From Hypomesus transpacificus (Eukaryota > Chordata > Actinopteri > Osmeriformes > Osmeridae): 64,000 bases of DNA. Below the pieces are notes generated by a model. It searched no databases. It had not been told where the DNA came from and saw nothing but the letters and a program-made list of their open reading frames with translations. The position numbers and the translations under genes were made by a program. The DNA lies in the NCBI RefSeq assembly GCF_021917145.1, contig NC_061065.1, positions 11,405,412 through 11,469,411 on the forward strand. Direction: 5' to 3'. Of this stretch, positions 26,053-38,736 are shown in pieces. The number at the start of each line of letters is the position of its first letter. Position 1 is the stretch's first letter.

Positions 26053-29000
26053 ATGGAGATTGGGACAGAGATAAGCAAGAAAATTAGGGTAAGACGTAAT
26101 GTAATAGTCGTGTGTGGTTGTATGCTAGCTTGCTACTGTTAGCATGGTTAGCCTATTTGTCTCACTGTAGTCTGATCTAGTCTAGTGGTTGTGATATGCT
26201 AGCCAGATTGACAGTTATTGTAATAACTATTTAGCTAGCAAATATTTTGATCCCAACCTGTTGTATGCATTTCTAACTAGCTCATGAAGTTATTTGTTTA
26301 GCAGCAATTGGTGTGGGCAGCCAGCTACGCAGGAGAAAAATGTGTAGAAAATGTGTCAAGCTACAGAGCGGGACAGTGTGTGCTTGTAGCTCGATCTGGA
26401 TTAGAAATGCTGGTGATAATGCATGCATATAACTGATACCAACGATAGATCTAAAGGCACTTGTCTTTTTTTATGCAATATTTCAGGCGGCCATCAAGGG
26501 CAAGCTTCAGGAACTTGGAGCGTATGTGGGTAAGTATGGATAGTAGTGCTTAGAAGCCGGCTTTAAAATATTGCCCCTACTAATATGAATGAAACTGACA
26601 TATTTAATTGAGCTATCCTAACCTTTTTTTTTTTTGTTCAGACGAGGAACTCCCTGACTACATAATGGTTATGGTGGCGAACAAGAAGACTTCCCAACAA
26701 ATGGCAGACGACCTTTCTCTCTTTCTTGGGAACAACACTATCAAGTTTACTGTCTGGTAACTAGCAGATTTTCTTCTATACGACGTGACTTGAGTGTTTC
26801 TCAATGAGTTATGTATTCGCCTCGCGGTAATATGTCAATAGAGTTGCTTGGGTTTGTATGTCATTGCAGGTTGCATGGTGTCCTTGAGAAACTAAGATCT
26901 GTTGCAGTGGGTAAGTCCCCCAAAATACTATCTTACTGCCAAAGCGGTTATTGATTGTAAAAGATCATTAAAAAATGCATCTGATTGCGATGGCCTTGTA
27001 GCTGATATTGTGATGTTTTATCTTTTGTAGAGCCAGCAACCTCAAGACCCCAGCTCTTTGATAGTGGTGTTCCTGCTGCTGAGAGTCATGACTTGGAGAG
27101 CGAAGTCAGGAAGGGGGAGGGGTCAAAGGCCCTTGCTGTGTCCAGCACACGCTCTGACAGGGCAGAGACCCGTGTGTCAAGCTCTGCCCATGACCACCAT
27201 GCAAGGTGAGTGTCTGCAGGTCATCATAACGTCTGGAATATTAACGTTTTGGATCAGTTTATTGTTGAGTAATTAGCAGTTGGAGTACAGGCCATGTGAG
27301 ACATTGTCCTTTTCATGCCGGAGGCATTATGTAACATCAGCAAAATTAAATATAACCTTGGCTCAACAGGTGCCAAGCTAAAAACTCATCCTATCAATGG
27401 CTCTTTTCAAATAGACTACGAAGAATAGGAATGTAAACTTTTAAGTTGACTGGTTAATAACACACCACTGCAAAACCATTATTTCTAGTTTTTTCAAAAA
27501 TATGAACATGCTGTTTAAGCTATGTAGGGGAACTGCCATTGAACAGATGGGGATTTCCATTGACAATGCATCTGGTGTGTCTGTCATACTAGCTAAACAT
27601 GTTATCGTGGCTCTGGCCTTTGTCTCAGTAAACATTAAGTAAGTACATATACACGTAAATCTGGATGGAGTAGGAGATTTGACCCCAACCTACCGCCACC
27701 TCTATGAACGACCTTGGGTTAACGTCACACATGGTCATTTATCTGAAGGGCCGCCGCAGCAGAGCGGATGTCCTCCCGCCTGACATCCACTGTGAAGCCC
27801 ATGATGGAGCCGCCGTCCTCCGAAGCAGTCATCGACATCAAGCCTGAACTGGACGATGACCTTATTGCCACAGACGTGGTGGAGGTAGGCGTCCCAGGTG
27901 GTCGCATGCGCGGAAACTCCAGCCGTGCCACGGCGCAGGTCTACAGACCCCCGCCCGGCAGGTCCTACTCCGGCAGGTCCGCGGACACCTACAGGTCTTT
28001 TGAGGGGTCCTCACACAGCAGGCACCAGGAAGGAGCCTTGCAGGACCGAAGAAGCAACAGGACCTCCAGAAATGGGGCCAGCAGTAGTAGGGTATGTTGA
28101 ACAGCAACTGAAGCTTTTTAAAATCTTTGGGGACTAAGAACTTATTTGAATATCCAAGGGTTTGCGAGTGAATTGTTGATGTATTTATTTTTTTGGTGGT
28201 GGGCCGTTATCGGCATTAACGTGCTGCGTTAACGTGAGACTCCTGTCGGGCGATAAAAAATAATAATATTGCTTCCTGTGTTTGACCGAATCCTGTTCTG
28301 TTTCACAGCATCAGCAGGATGAGGCGTCACGAAAACGCAAGGCGCCAGTAGCCAGTTCTGTGGTCCGGGTGAGCAGAGCTGCAGACGAGGCTCAGGATAG
28401 TGACGACCAGGATGAAGAAGATGATGATGATGAGGAAGATGAAGGCTATGGGGCCCGTAGCATGTCTAGCCGGGTCTCCCTGCCTAGGAAACCAGAACGC
28501 AGGTGAGCGGTGGTGCTGTCTGTGGGACCTGCATTTAGGGCTTTAAAAAGAGCCACTGGTCTCTATGTGGCTCCATCTACATAAATGTCAGAATAGTGTC
28601 ATCTTTTTGTTTTTGAGGTTGTCTTTCAAATGATGGCTTCATATTCTGATGCTCAAGCCTTTAGTAGTATTAGCTTGGGGTATGAATGTGTCGTATGTGT
28701 TCCTCCAGACCCTCCCTGCCACCAGCCAAACAGGCCAATAAGAACCTGCTCCTCAAAGCCATCTCTGAGGCACAGGATTCCATCTCCAAGACAACAGCTT
28801 ACCAAACAGGTACATGTGCTTCCCATGCTAGCTGAATGATAGTGTGTGTGATAGGGCATGACTAGAGGGGTTTAAGAGAACTCTGACCCAGTGACACTGA
28901 CCTGATCCGTCTTCAGACCTTCAGAGGAGCAGTGGAGAAACACAAGCTCTTGGCTGAGTTGTGATGTTTTCTTCATGTTGCCCTCCTCCTCCCTCCAGTC

Positions 29001-31604
29001 CACCAGAAGCAGACAGTGCCCGTGGCGCCCCGGACCCGTATGGTCAGCAATGAGATGAGTGCCGCCATCCAGCTGGTCCAGGAACACCTTCACAGCCTGG
29101 CTCCTCGGCCCCAGACCTACACCCCCACTGGGCTCCAGCCCCCTAGGCACGCTGGTGGGTCACATATCACCCTGGACAATAGAATTCTGGGTGTATTTGG
29201 TTGATGAATTATAATCTCATGTAATGCAGCTGCTAATTACAAAAGGTATATTGATCCTGAGACAATGTCCTCTCCCTTCCAGTTCAGTCGAGATCGCTGG
29301 CGTCCCGTCTCCAGTTGGACCTTCCGGAGGAGAACGCCACAACGCTGCCCTCTGACTTAGGTAGGTGGAACTTGCATTACCCAAGCAACTTGAGTCTGGA
29401 CCAGAGTTCTCAAACTGTAGAGTTGGGTAGTAACGTCCCAGTATTTTGCTATAGAAGAGAACATGTATTTCTGAGCGTTTTGTGCTTCAGTGGCAGCGGA
29501 AGCCGAGGAGCAAGAGGGCAAGGCCCTGGACACGCGCTCCTTCATCATGAGCAGGCCTGTCCTGGCGGAGGAGCCCGTCTCTGTGAGGAGCAGGCTGGGC
29601 CTTCTGGATAAGGAGGACATCACACCTGCTACACTGCGCATGGTGCAGGCCAGGTACACACCCTCCCTCTGCTGCTACATGGTGCAGGCCAGGTACACAC
29701 CCACTCCCTCTGCTGCTACATGGTGCAGGCCAGGTACACACACAACATACAGTGTTCGCCTCTTTTAATCTTGCCCTCTTACCAGGCGCTCACAATAGTT
29801 AGCTTGTCAGTGCTGTGCTTCTTGTAGACCTAAACTCAGCCTCTGGTCTGAGTGTTGTGGCTCTTCCTAGTTGAAGGGTTTTGTTCCCACTCTGTGTCTC
29901 CTTAGTAAGGAGAAGGGTTCTGTGCTGGGCTCTGCTAGTCCCAAGTTCATCGTGACGCTGGACGGCATCCCCAGCCCACTTGGAAACCTCGCCGACTGCG
30001 ACATGGAGACGGATGACGGTGCCAGAGTGGCTAAGACTGCCGTAGCCGAGGCAGCCATCCATTTGAACCGTGAGCCAAAACTGAGCATCCATCAGAGACT
30101 CCAGCATGGAGCCCTCTTTGCTGACGGTAAGACTCTTTCAGGACACTGGGGGTAGGTTGAGATGTAGTTGTTCCAGATGGTACTGCACATGGTGTATTAT
30201 GTGTCTTCCTAAGTCATGGCCTCCATCTCATCCCCCCGTTTCTAGAGGAAGAGATGGAGATGGGGGAAGACGAGGCCGTCCCTGTCAAACGACAGAAGGT
30301 TCTAGAACGCTGCAAGTTCTGGCCCGTGTGTAAGAGTGCAGACGACTGTTTATACCACCATCCTACCACACAGTGCAAGTAAGTACTCGGTGAACACAGA
30401 CGGCACAGGTGAGACATTCTGAAGATGGGATTTGAAAATGCAAGGATTGAATATTGCTTTTGCTGCACACCCCCACATTATTTAACATCTTTTTATAATT
30501 TTGCTCATCCAGAATGGTGAAGTTGATGATTATTCTGGCTATAGGTATATGGCATGCAGATTTGCTCTGTTTTAATCTCTTTTGTCTTCATTCTTGTCTC
30601 ATGGAAGGACATTCCCCAACTGCAAGTTTGGAGAGAAATGTCTGTTCGTCCACCCCAACTGTAAATACGATGCTAAGTGCACCAAGCCAGACTGCCCCTT
30701 CACTCACGTGAGCCGCAGAGGCCCCGCCCCCCCTCCCAGACCAGGTAGGAGGACACACCCACACAGCAGCCAGTATTACCAGGAAATAAATCCCTGTATC
30801 ACCATGAGTTTTTGTAATTGAATGGGTTGGGCTGATTGCGGCGTGCGTCCTTGAGAACTAAGACGTACGGACAGACCTGTCCCCACTGCAAAAAAAAATC
30901 AGAAAGGTAACCCTGTAGACATTTGAGATGTGTAGCTTTTGAATCCCTGTTCCTGTCTCCCCTTCAGTCTTTACTCCAGCTCTCTTTACTCCAGCTCCAC
31001 AGTCGCAGAGTGCTAGTGTGTGCCGCTTCTTCCCAGACTGTAAGAAGGTGGACTGCCCCTTCTACCACCCCAAGGTAGTACACATGACCGCCCTATACGT
31101 GTGATTCTGGAGCACCATTCTTTGAGACCTTGACTTTAGATGCATTTTGTATGGTCTCAATAGTATCTATACATCCAGAAGTATTGTGACAGTTGTGTCC
31201 TGTAAGCGGTAGTGCAGCTGCCAGTGTTTTTCTGAGTGTAAAAGTGGAGTCACCCCAGCAGGAACAGACTGGATGGTAACACGTTGTCTTGATATGCAGC
31301 CTTGCAGGTTTGCAGCCCAGTGCAGGCGTACGGGGTGTACCTTCTACCACCCCTCCACCTCTGTACCTCCCAGACACGCCCTCAAATGGACAAAAACTCA
31401 GAGCAGGTAGGAAGGAACACACACACTACAAACACACTACACATACACACATGAAGAGCGCTGAGACTAAGCAGGTATAGTATCATTTACTAATTGATAC
31501 AGTGAAATATAATGTATATAAGTATGATATGACTATTGGTCTGCAGGTATATGGTTGTATTGTAAGTTAACTCCAGTGTTTTGTTTGTCCCTTTTTGTAG
31601 TTGA
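26053..31604 (+). CDS. zc3h14: Zinc finger CCCH domain-containing protein 14 (Zc3h14/MSUT2)
   Basis: Seventeen coding exons join to 717 codons plus stop: 26053-26088, 26487-26529, 26642-26756, 26870-26910, 27031-27205, 27749-28091, 28309-28502, 28709-28809, 28999-29154, 29283-29360, 29491-29653, 29906-30126, 30246-30378, 30608-30744, 30968-31074, 31300-31406 and 31601-31604. All junctions are GT/AG and the phases agree. The start is the ATG at 26053, followed by MEIGTEISKKIRAAIKGKL, the PWI-like N-terminal fold of this family. Exon 6 carries the conserved VIDIKPEL segment and exon 7 an acidic stretch. Residues about 580-715 hold five CCCH zinc fingers (for example CKFWPVCKSADDCLYHH and CRFFPDCKKVDCPFYH). 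The family binds poly(A) RNA in the nucleus and limits poly(A) tail length; this role is family knowledge. The human protein is 736 aa. The last exon supplies only one base before the stop. The end of exon 11 is triplicated with its splice donor. Confidence 0.95.
29639..29742 (+). repeat. triplicated splice-donor segment in zc3h14
   Basis: The exon 11 end and its donor (CATGGTGCAGGCCAG|GTACACAC) occur three times in tandem. The possible exon ends are 29,653, 29,692 and 29,733. Using the second would add 39 bases (13 codons, in frame, no stop). Using the third would add 80 bases and shift the frame. The first is taken as the normal donor because it keeps the downstream exon in frame and matches the family length. 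Confidence 0.9.
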
Positions 31605-32112
31605 GATCCTTACCGGCCCAGATGTGCTGCTGCTGTTGTGGAAGAAGAATCGCAGCTTTGATTAGTTCCCCTGGATTTACCACACTATCAAATCTGTTGT
31701 TTAATTTCATCTTTAAATTCATTTTTATTTTATTTGTGAAACTTACTTTTAATAGAACTTAACAGGTACTGTAACTGGGTTTTGTAAGTTGCTGTACTCT
31801 TGACTTTTTCTTTTTTTTTACTGGGGGGGAGGGTGAGTAAAAGAAAAAGAACCCCATATCAACATGTCAGTGTCTGTCTTTTGATTGTGAATATTTTTCA
31901 TGTGTCTTATGTTATTTAGGGTCAATCATTGGCTGGTAGTAATGGGAGGGAAAACCTATATAAAACAAATATAGCGTTGAGTCTCGGTTTGTCCTGACGC
32001 AACTAGACATCCAAACCAACCTAGAACTAAGGTTAACATGTACATAGGGACTATGGTTAACATGTATAGAGTTGGACTTGAACACTTGAATTTGCTTCAG
32101 GTTCAATAGTAA

Positions 32113-32118
32113 ATTAAA
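32113..32118 (+). other. possible poly(A) signal of zc3h14 (ATTAAA)
   Basis: An ATTAAA hexamer lies about 510 bp after the zc3h14 stop. No AATAAA was seen closer, so this is a plausible but unproven 3' end. Confidence 0.3.
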
Positions 32119-32504
32119 AGATAGTGCTAGTCTTATATGGCTCCTCCAGAGAAATCAAGCCCCAACTTTCTGTGGGTATGGCCAGGTTGGGGTGTACAAA
32201 AATATATCCATACTTTGAGTTTGAAGTAAAATGGGAAGCAAGCACTAGAAGAAACACACCTGGTCCTGGAAAGAGACAACTTGGAGAAGGAGAGGGAAAA
32301 TTAGGTAGATTACCAACTTTAACAAAAACAATTATAGCAGTAAAAAGGAGACGAATATATCATCCTCTACCTTCATCTTCTCAGCTGCAGCATTCTCCTT
32401 CTACTACTTGAACCAGATTTTGAACCTTCTCAAGAGCCCTTGGTTCCAGGGGGCCTCATTCATCGTGGTCTGTGACAACGGGCAGGTTTATGATATTTGA
32501 CAAT

Positions 32505-32645
32505 TCATCTGCCGTACTGATGGAAAAGGTGTTCCATGTGCGCAACTACTCGGATTAGCTTCTTGACCTCAGCGTCGGCGTCTCCGACAATAGGCAGGTT
32601 GTAGAGTGAAAAGTTAATCGTCTTCTTCCAAAGTGATGCTGCCGT
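32505..32645 (-). other. unrecognised open-frame fragment (47 codons)
   Basis: On the minus strand an uninterrupted frame runs from just after a TAG at 32,646-32,648 to a stop at 32,505-32,507. It contains FSLYNLPIVGDADAEVKKLI and RVVAHMEHLFHQ, a composition that looks like real protein and not like repeat. There is no ATG at its start. The TAG could serve as a splice acceptor, but no polypyrimidine tract was confirmed. I do not recognise the protein. It may be a relic exon or part of a mobile element. Confidence 0.25.
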
Positions 32646-33237
32646 CTAATCTATCATGTGAGCAGACAGAGCGGTCTGTAGTCCTTTACAGTGGTTTTGG
32701 ATATACTCATCTTCAGTTTTCCCTTAGTCCGAGGGAACAGTAACGGGATTGTATCTATCAAAATAAGATATATCTTTATTCGAAATAGAGGAAGATGTAG
32801 GAAAATTGGGCGGAAATGACAATTTATCTATTCATTACGGTTAGGCCTACAGAATATATGAAATTAATTTCAATACACAGGTCCAACACTTATAATAAAT
32901 CGTTTTTACTGTAGGTACATTTCGGTGAAACAAATATTTATCCGAACAGTAAGAAGACAATGCGACCTATGATGAAAATGATTTAAAAATCTGGAAGCGG
33001 AACACAAAATCTACCATTTCCATGCAATGTCCCATTTAACTCCGGTCATAATTCTGACTAGTATGTGAAATAGAATATTAATCAAAATTTCATGTTGCAG
33101 TGAAAGGTGCACCCTCTCTCCCAACCTCTCTTGTAAATCCACATGTCACCACAAGAGTGCAGTGCAGAGCACAGTATGTTGCCGATTGCGCAATCTCTTT
33201 CACAGAGTCAAAAGAAGTAAAAACCTCATGAGTACTC

Positions 33238-33536
33238 GCCGGGTGCAGTGGCGTGCGCCTGTAATCCAAGCTACTGGGAGGCTGAGGCTGGCGGATCGTT
33301 TGAGCTCAGGAGTTCTGAGCTGCAGTGCACTATGCCGATCGGGTGTCCGCACTAAGTTCGGTATCGATATGGTGCTCCTGGGGGAGCCCGGGACCACCAG
33401 GTCGTCTAAGGAGGGGTGCACCGGCCCAGGTCGGAAACGGAGCAGGCCAAAGCCCCCGTGCCGCTCAGTAGTGGGATCGCGCCTGTGAATAGACGCTGTA
33501 GTGCAGCCTGAGCAATATAGCGGGACTCGGTCTCCT
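33238..33536 (+). ncRNA. 7SL RNA (signal recognition particle RNA)
   Basis: The sequence is collinear over about 299 nt with the vertebrate 7SL RNA. The 5' Alu-domain part starts GCCGGGTGCAGTGGCG and includes CCTGTAATCC and GGGAGGCTGAGGCTGG. The S domain contains CTATGCCGATCGGGTGTCCG, CTAAGGAGGGGTG (helix 6 loop) and CCCAGGTCGGAAACGGAGC (helix 8, SRP54 site). The 3' part reads GGGATCGCGCCTGTGAATAG and ends near GGGACTCGGTCTCC. A TTTT run at 33,536-33,539 could stop RNA polymerase III. There is no poly(A) tail after it, which argues against a retroposed copy. The RNA is the scaffold of the particle that targets secretory proteins to the ER. Fish have no Alu elements, so the S domain and origin both point to 7SL itself. 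Whether this copy is expressed is not shown by sequence. Confidence 0.9.
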
Positions 33537-33914
33537 TTTGTGTTTTTACCAAAAAATGTTGTTCATATTGGCGCAGCAAATCTCACTATTTTGAGGGAGG
33601 GGGGTCGACAAATAGGTGATCTCCCACTCAAAAAGCTCTACAACCGACTGCCTCCTTCCGGTCAACTGCTGTAATTTCTCTTGTTTCATTATACTTCCTT
33701 ATAATACACAGTAGGGGGCAGTGTTTTCGATTACACAGTGTATGAGATTGCAGTCTTTCAATTTATTTCAGCCGTTCACCGCAATCCAACGTCAGACTGA
33801 TGCAGTTTCTGTAATGATCTATAACAGCCACGTCTTTTTTGAAAGAAAAAAACAAAACAATAATTTGCTCCGTTGTGTCACCAGAATGTACAAATTAAGG
33901 AAAACACAACAAGG

Positions 33915-34090
33915 CCATAATCATATTTATGGAGGACACATCCCCCCAATATTTACATCTGGTCAAGATGTCCCCCCCAATATTTATATAAAAATGTTAA
34001 TACAAATATAAATGTGCTACGACAGGCAACCACACACGCTGTCTGAAATTATCATAAAAAATGTAATGTCCCCACCAATGTTGACTCCAT
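33915..34090. repeat. short tandem and interspersed repeat piece
   Basis: CCCCCCAATATTTA occurs at about 33,943 and again at about 33,974, each after an ACATC or GATGT context. A further TGTCCCCACCAATGTTGACTCC follows near 34,066. This resembles the end of a fish non-autonomous transposon. The family was not identified. Confidence 0.35.
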
Positions 34091-34238
34091 GGCTACAGCC
34101 TTGAAACACACCTATACTGCATGTTAGCCTGTACTGATGAAAACGTCCAACTTCAAAATGTATCGTAATTTAGTTTGATACACAAACTACTGACCATCCT
34201 TCAGTAAAGAACCAGAACATAGGTTTGCATCAACCTTT

Positions 34239-34244
34239 TTTATT
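34239..34244 (-). other. poly(A) signal of eif2b2 (AATAAA)
   Basis: On the minus strand AATAAA lies 22 bp after the eif2b2 stop, so the 3' UTR would be very short (about 40-50 nt). Confidence 0.65.
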
Positions 34245-34265
34245 ATAGTTATTTATAAACACTGA

Positions 34266-37047
<2,782 letters not shown>

Positions 37048-37194
37048 ATTTGAGTTTTTTAGAAGAAATTCTACTCTTCAAAAAGCTACCAGTTCTCTCT
37101 GGTTAGACTTTCATCACTTTTACATCAGACCTGAGAAAACCGGACATACAGTGGGTGATAGCTTCCGGGTCATTGTCTAGAATTAGGTTTTTAT

Positions 37195-37360
37195 TCATAG
37201 ATCAGTGGTTCTCAATCTTTTCGGGCTTCAGTACCCCCATCTTCCTGATTTTAAGTACCTCCTATACCCATGTTTGTACCAATACCAATATTTTCATGAT
37301 AAACTCTAGTATTTTTCAATTTTGCACTTTCTGGGGCGAACACGTACCCCCCATTTGATC
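37195..37360. repeat. interspersed repeat fragment upstream of eif2b2
   Basis: The stretch begins CAGTGGTTCTCAATCTTTTCGGG and contains GTACCCCCATCTTCCTGATTTTAAGTACC and ACGTACCCCCCATTTGATC. This pattern is widespread in fish genomes as a non-autonomous DNA element. No autonomous partner or coding sequence is present. Confidence 0.45.
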
Positions 37361-37452
37361 ATGGTACGTGTGATCTTATGACAGACTACAGTATAACTAT
37401 TCGGCAAATACAAAGCAAATACGAAAGAATGTTTTGTAAATCCATCCAATAT

Positions 37453-37458
37453 TTTATT
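37453..37458 (-). other. poly(A) signal of tmed10 (AATAAA)
   Basis: AATAAA on the minus strand about 1.28 kb after the tmed10 stop, giving a 3' UTR of about 1.3 kb. It is the best candidate but not proven to be the site used. Confidence 0.5.
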
Positions 37459-38736
37459 GAATAAAAGCCCAACATAAACCTTTATAAAATGTATAGCAAT
37501 CAACATAGATATCATCGACCGTAGACATCGTAAAATGCACCGTAAAAAATCTCCACAATCCACAGATGCAGTAGTAAAAGTTACCAAGGAGAACTACATT
37601 CTAACCTCCACATATCCTTAGGTAAACCAAACCCCTGAATTATAATAATACAAATAAAAAGATTTCTGGATAGATCTTTTATGTTCAATCATTTGGAATA
37701 GATTACCATCCCCTCACTTTACATGATGTGAGCAACTATGCAAATTAAGCACGTCGACCCTGGGGCTTGTCACTGTATTCTTTTTACTACATACCCTTCA
37801 CCATTTCAAAGCTGACATGTCAAATGGCTAAATGGCCTCCATTAACAACCCTCTGTTGAAAATTACTCTTTACCCCCAATATGATCTAATTGAAGAAACA
37901 TGAAGGACCAGCTGGTTTCTGAAGTCATTGGTTGGTAATGAAAAGGGTGTGGGAAGGGAATGTGACACTTCTTTTGTAAAAAGTAACTTAACATGCAAGC
38001 GTTTTGATAAACGTGACCTGTTAAACTAGAGGATATAATTTTCCTGATAACTCACACCCCCTGAAACAGCTGTAATAGCAACTGTAAAGCACAATATCAA
38101 AACAAAGACGCTGTTGAATTTAGCTACCAAAAATGAATGTAAATTAACTGACAAAACACAAAAGGTTCAGTGGTTGCCAAAGTTTCCTCTTCAGAGAAAC
38201 CAAATCTTTACGATGTCTATAGAAGCCTTCACTTAGCACAAATGGGCACCAGTGATCTAGTTTGCTTGGCATGGCAAAGAGAACAATTGAAGGGCAACAT
38301 TTACTCCTGGTACATCCATTCAAACCAGATAAACTGAGCAAAAAGAAAATCTAACTGTACATGATAAATGACAGATTCAAGCTAAAAATTAAATAATTAT
38401 TCTATAGGATGCAATATTCCAAACGTTGCAGATAGAACACTTACAAACATAAGTTAGATTTCACTTATCCTTTAAGATTTGAATCTATACTGTACATATA
38501 CCCCTGTCTGATTCTATCAGCTACGCTCCTAACACTCCATCCCAAAAATTGAAATCTCCACATAGGTGTTCCACTTGCAGAGGACTGATACCCATAGTGC
38601 CCTTTCACACCATTTAAAACTATCGTTGCGCCCTTCTATCACTCTGGTTGCTGAAGGTAGTCTGAGGTGGGTGGATGGAGGGGGATGCAACGATGGCTGG
38701 CTGCTTCCCCTGGGGCAATTCTGGAGGTGGGGGCCT

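Noticed and set aside
27898-28137. Alternative-frame open reading frames inside zc3h14 exon 6
   Set aside because: GC-rich exon shadows. The zc3h14 frame keeps phase across both splice sites.
33238-33536. Alu element
   Set aside because: The middle contains the complete 7SL S domain, which Alu lacks, and Alu is primate-specific. Called 7SL RNA instead.
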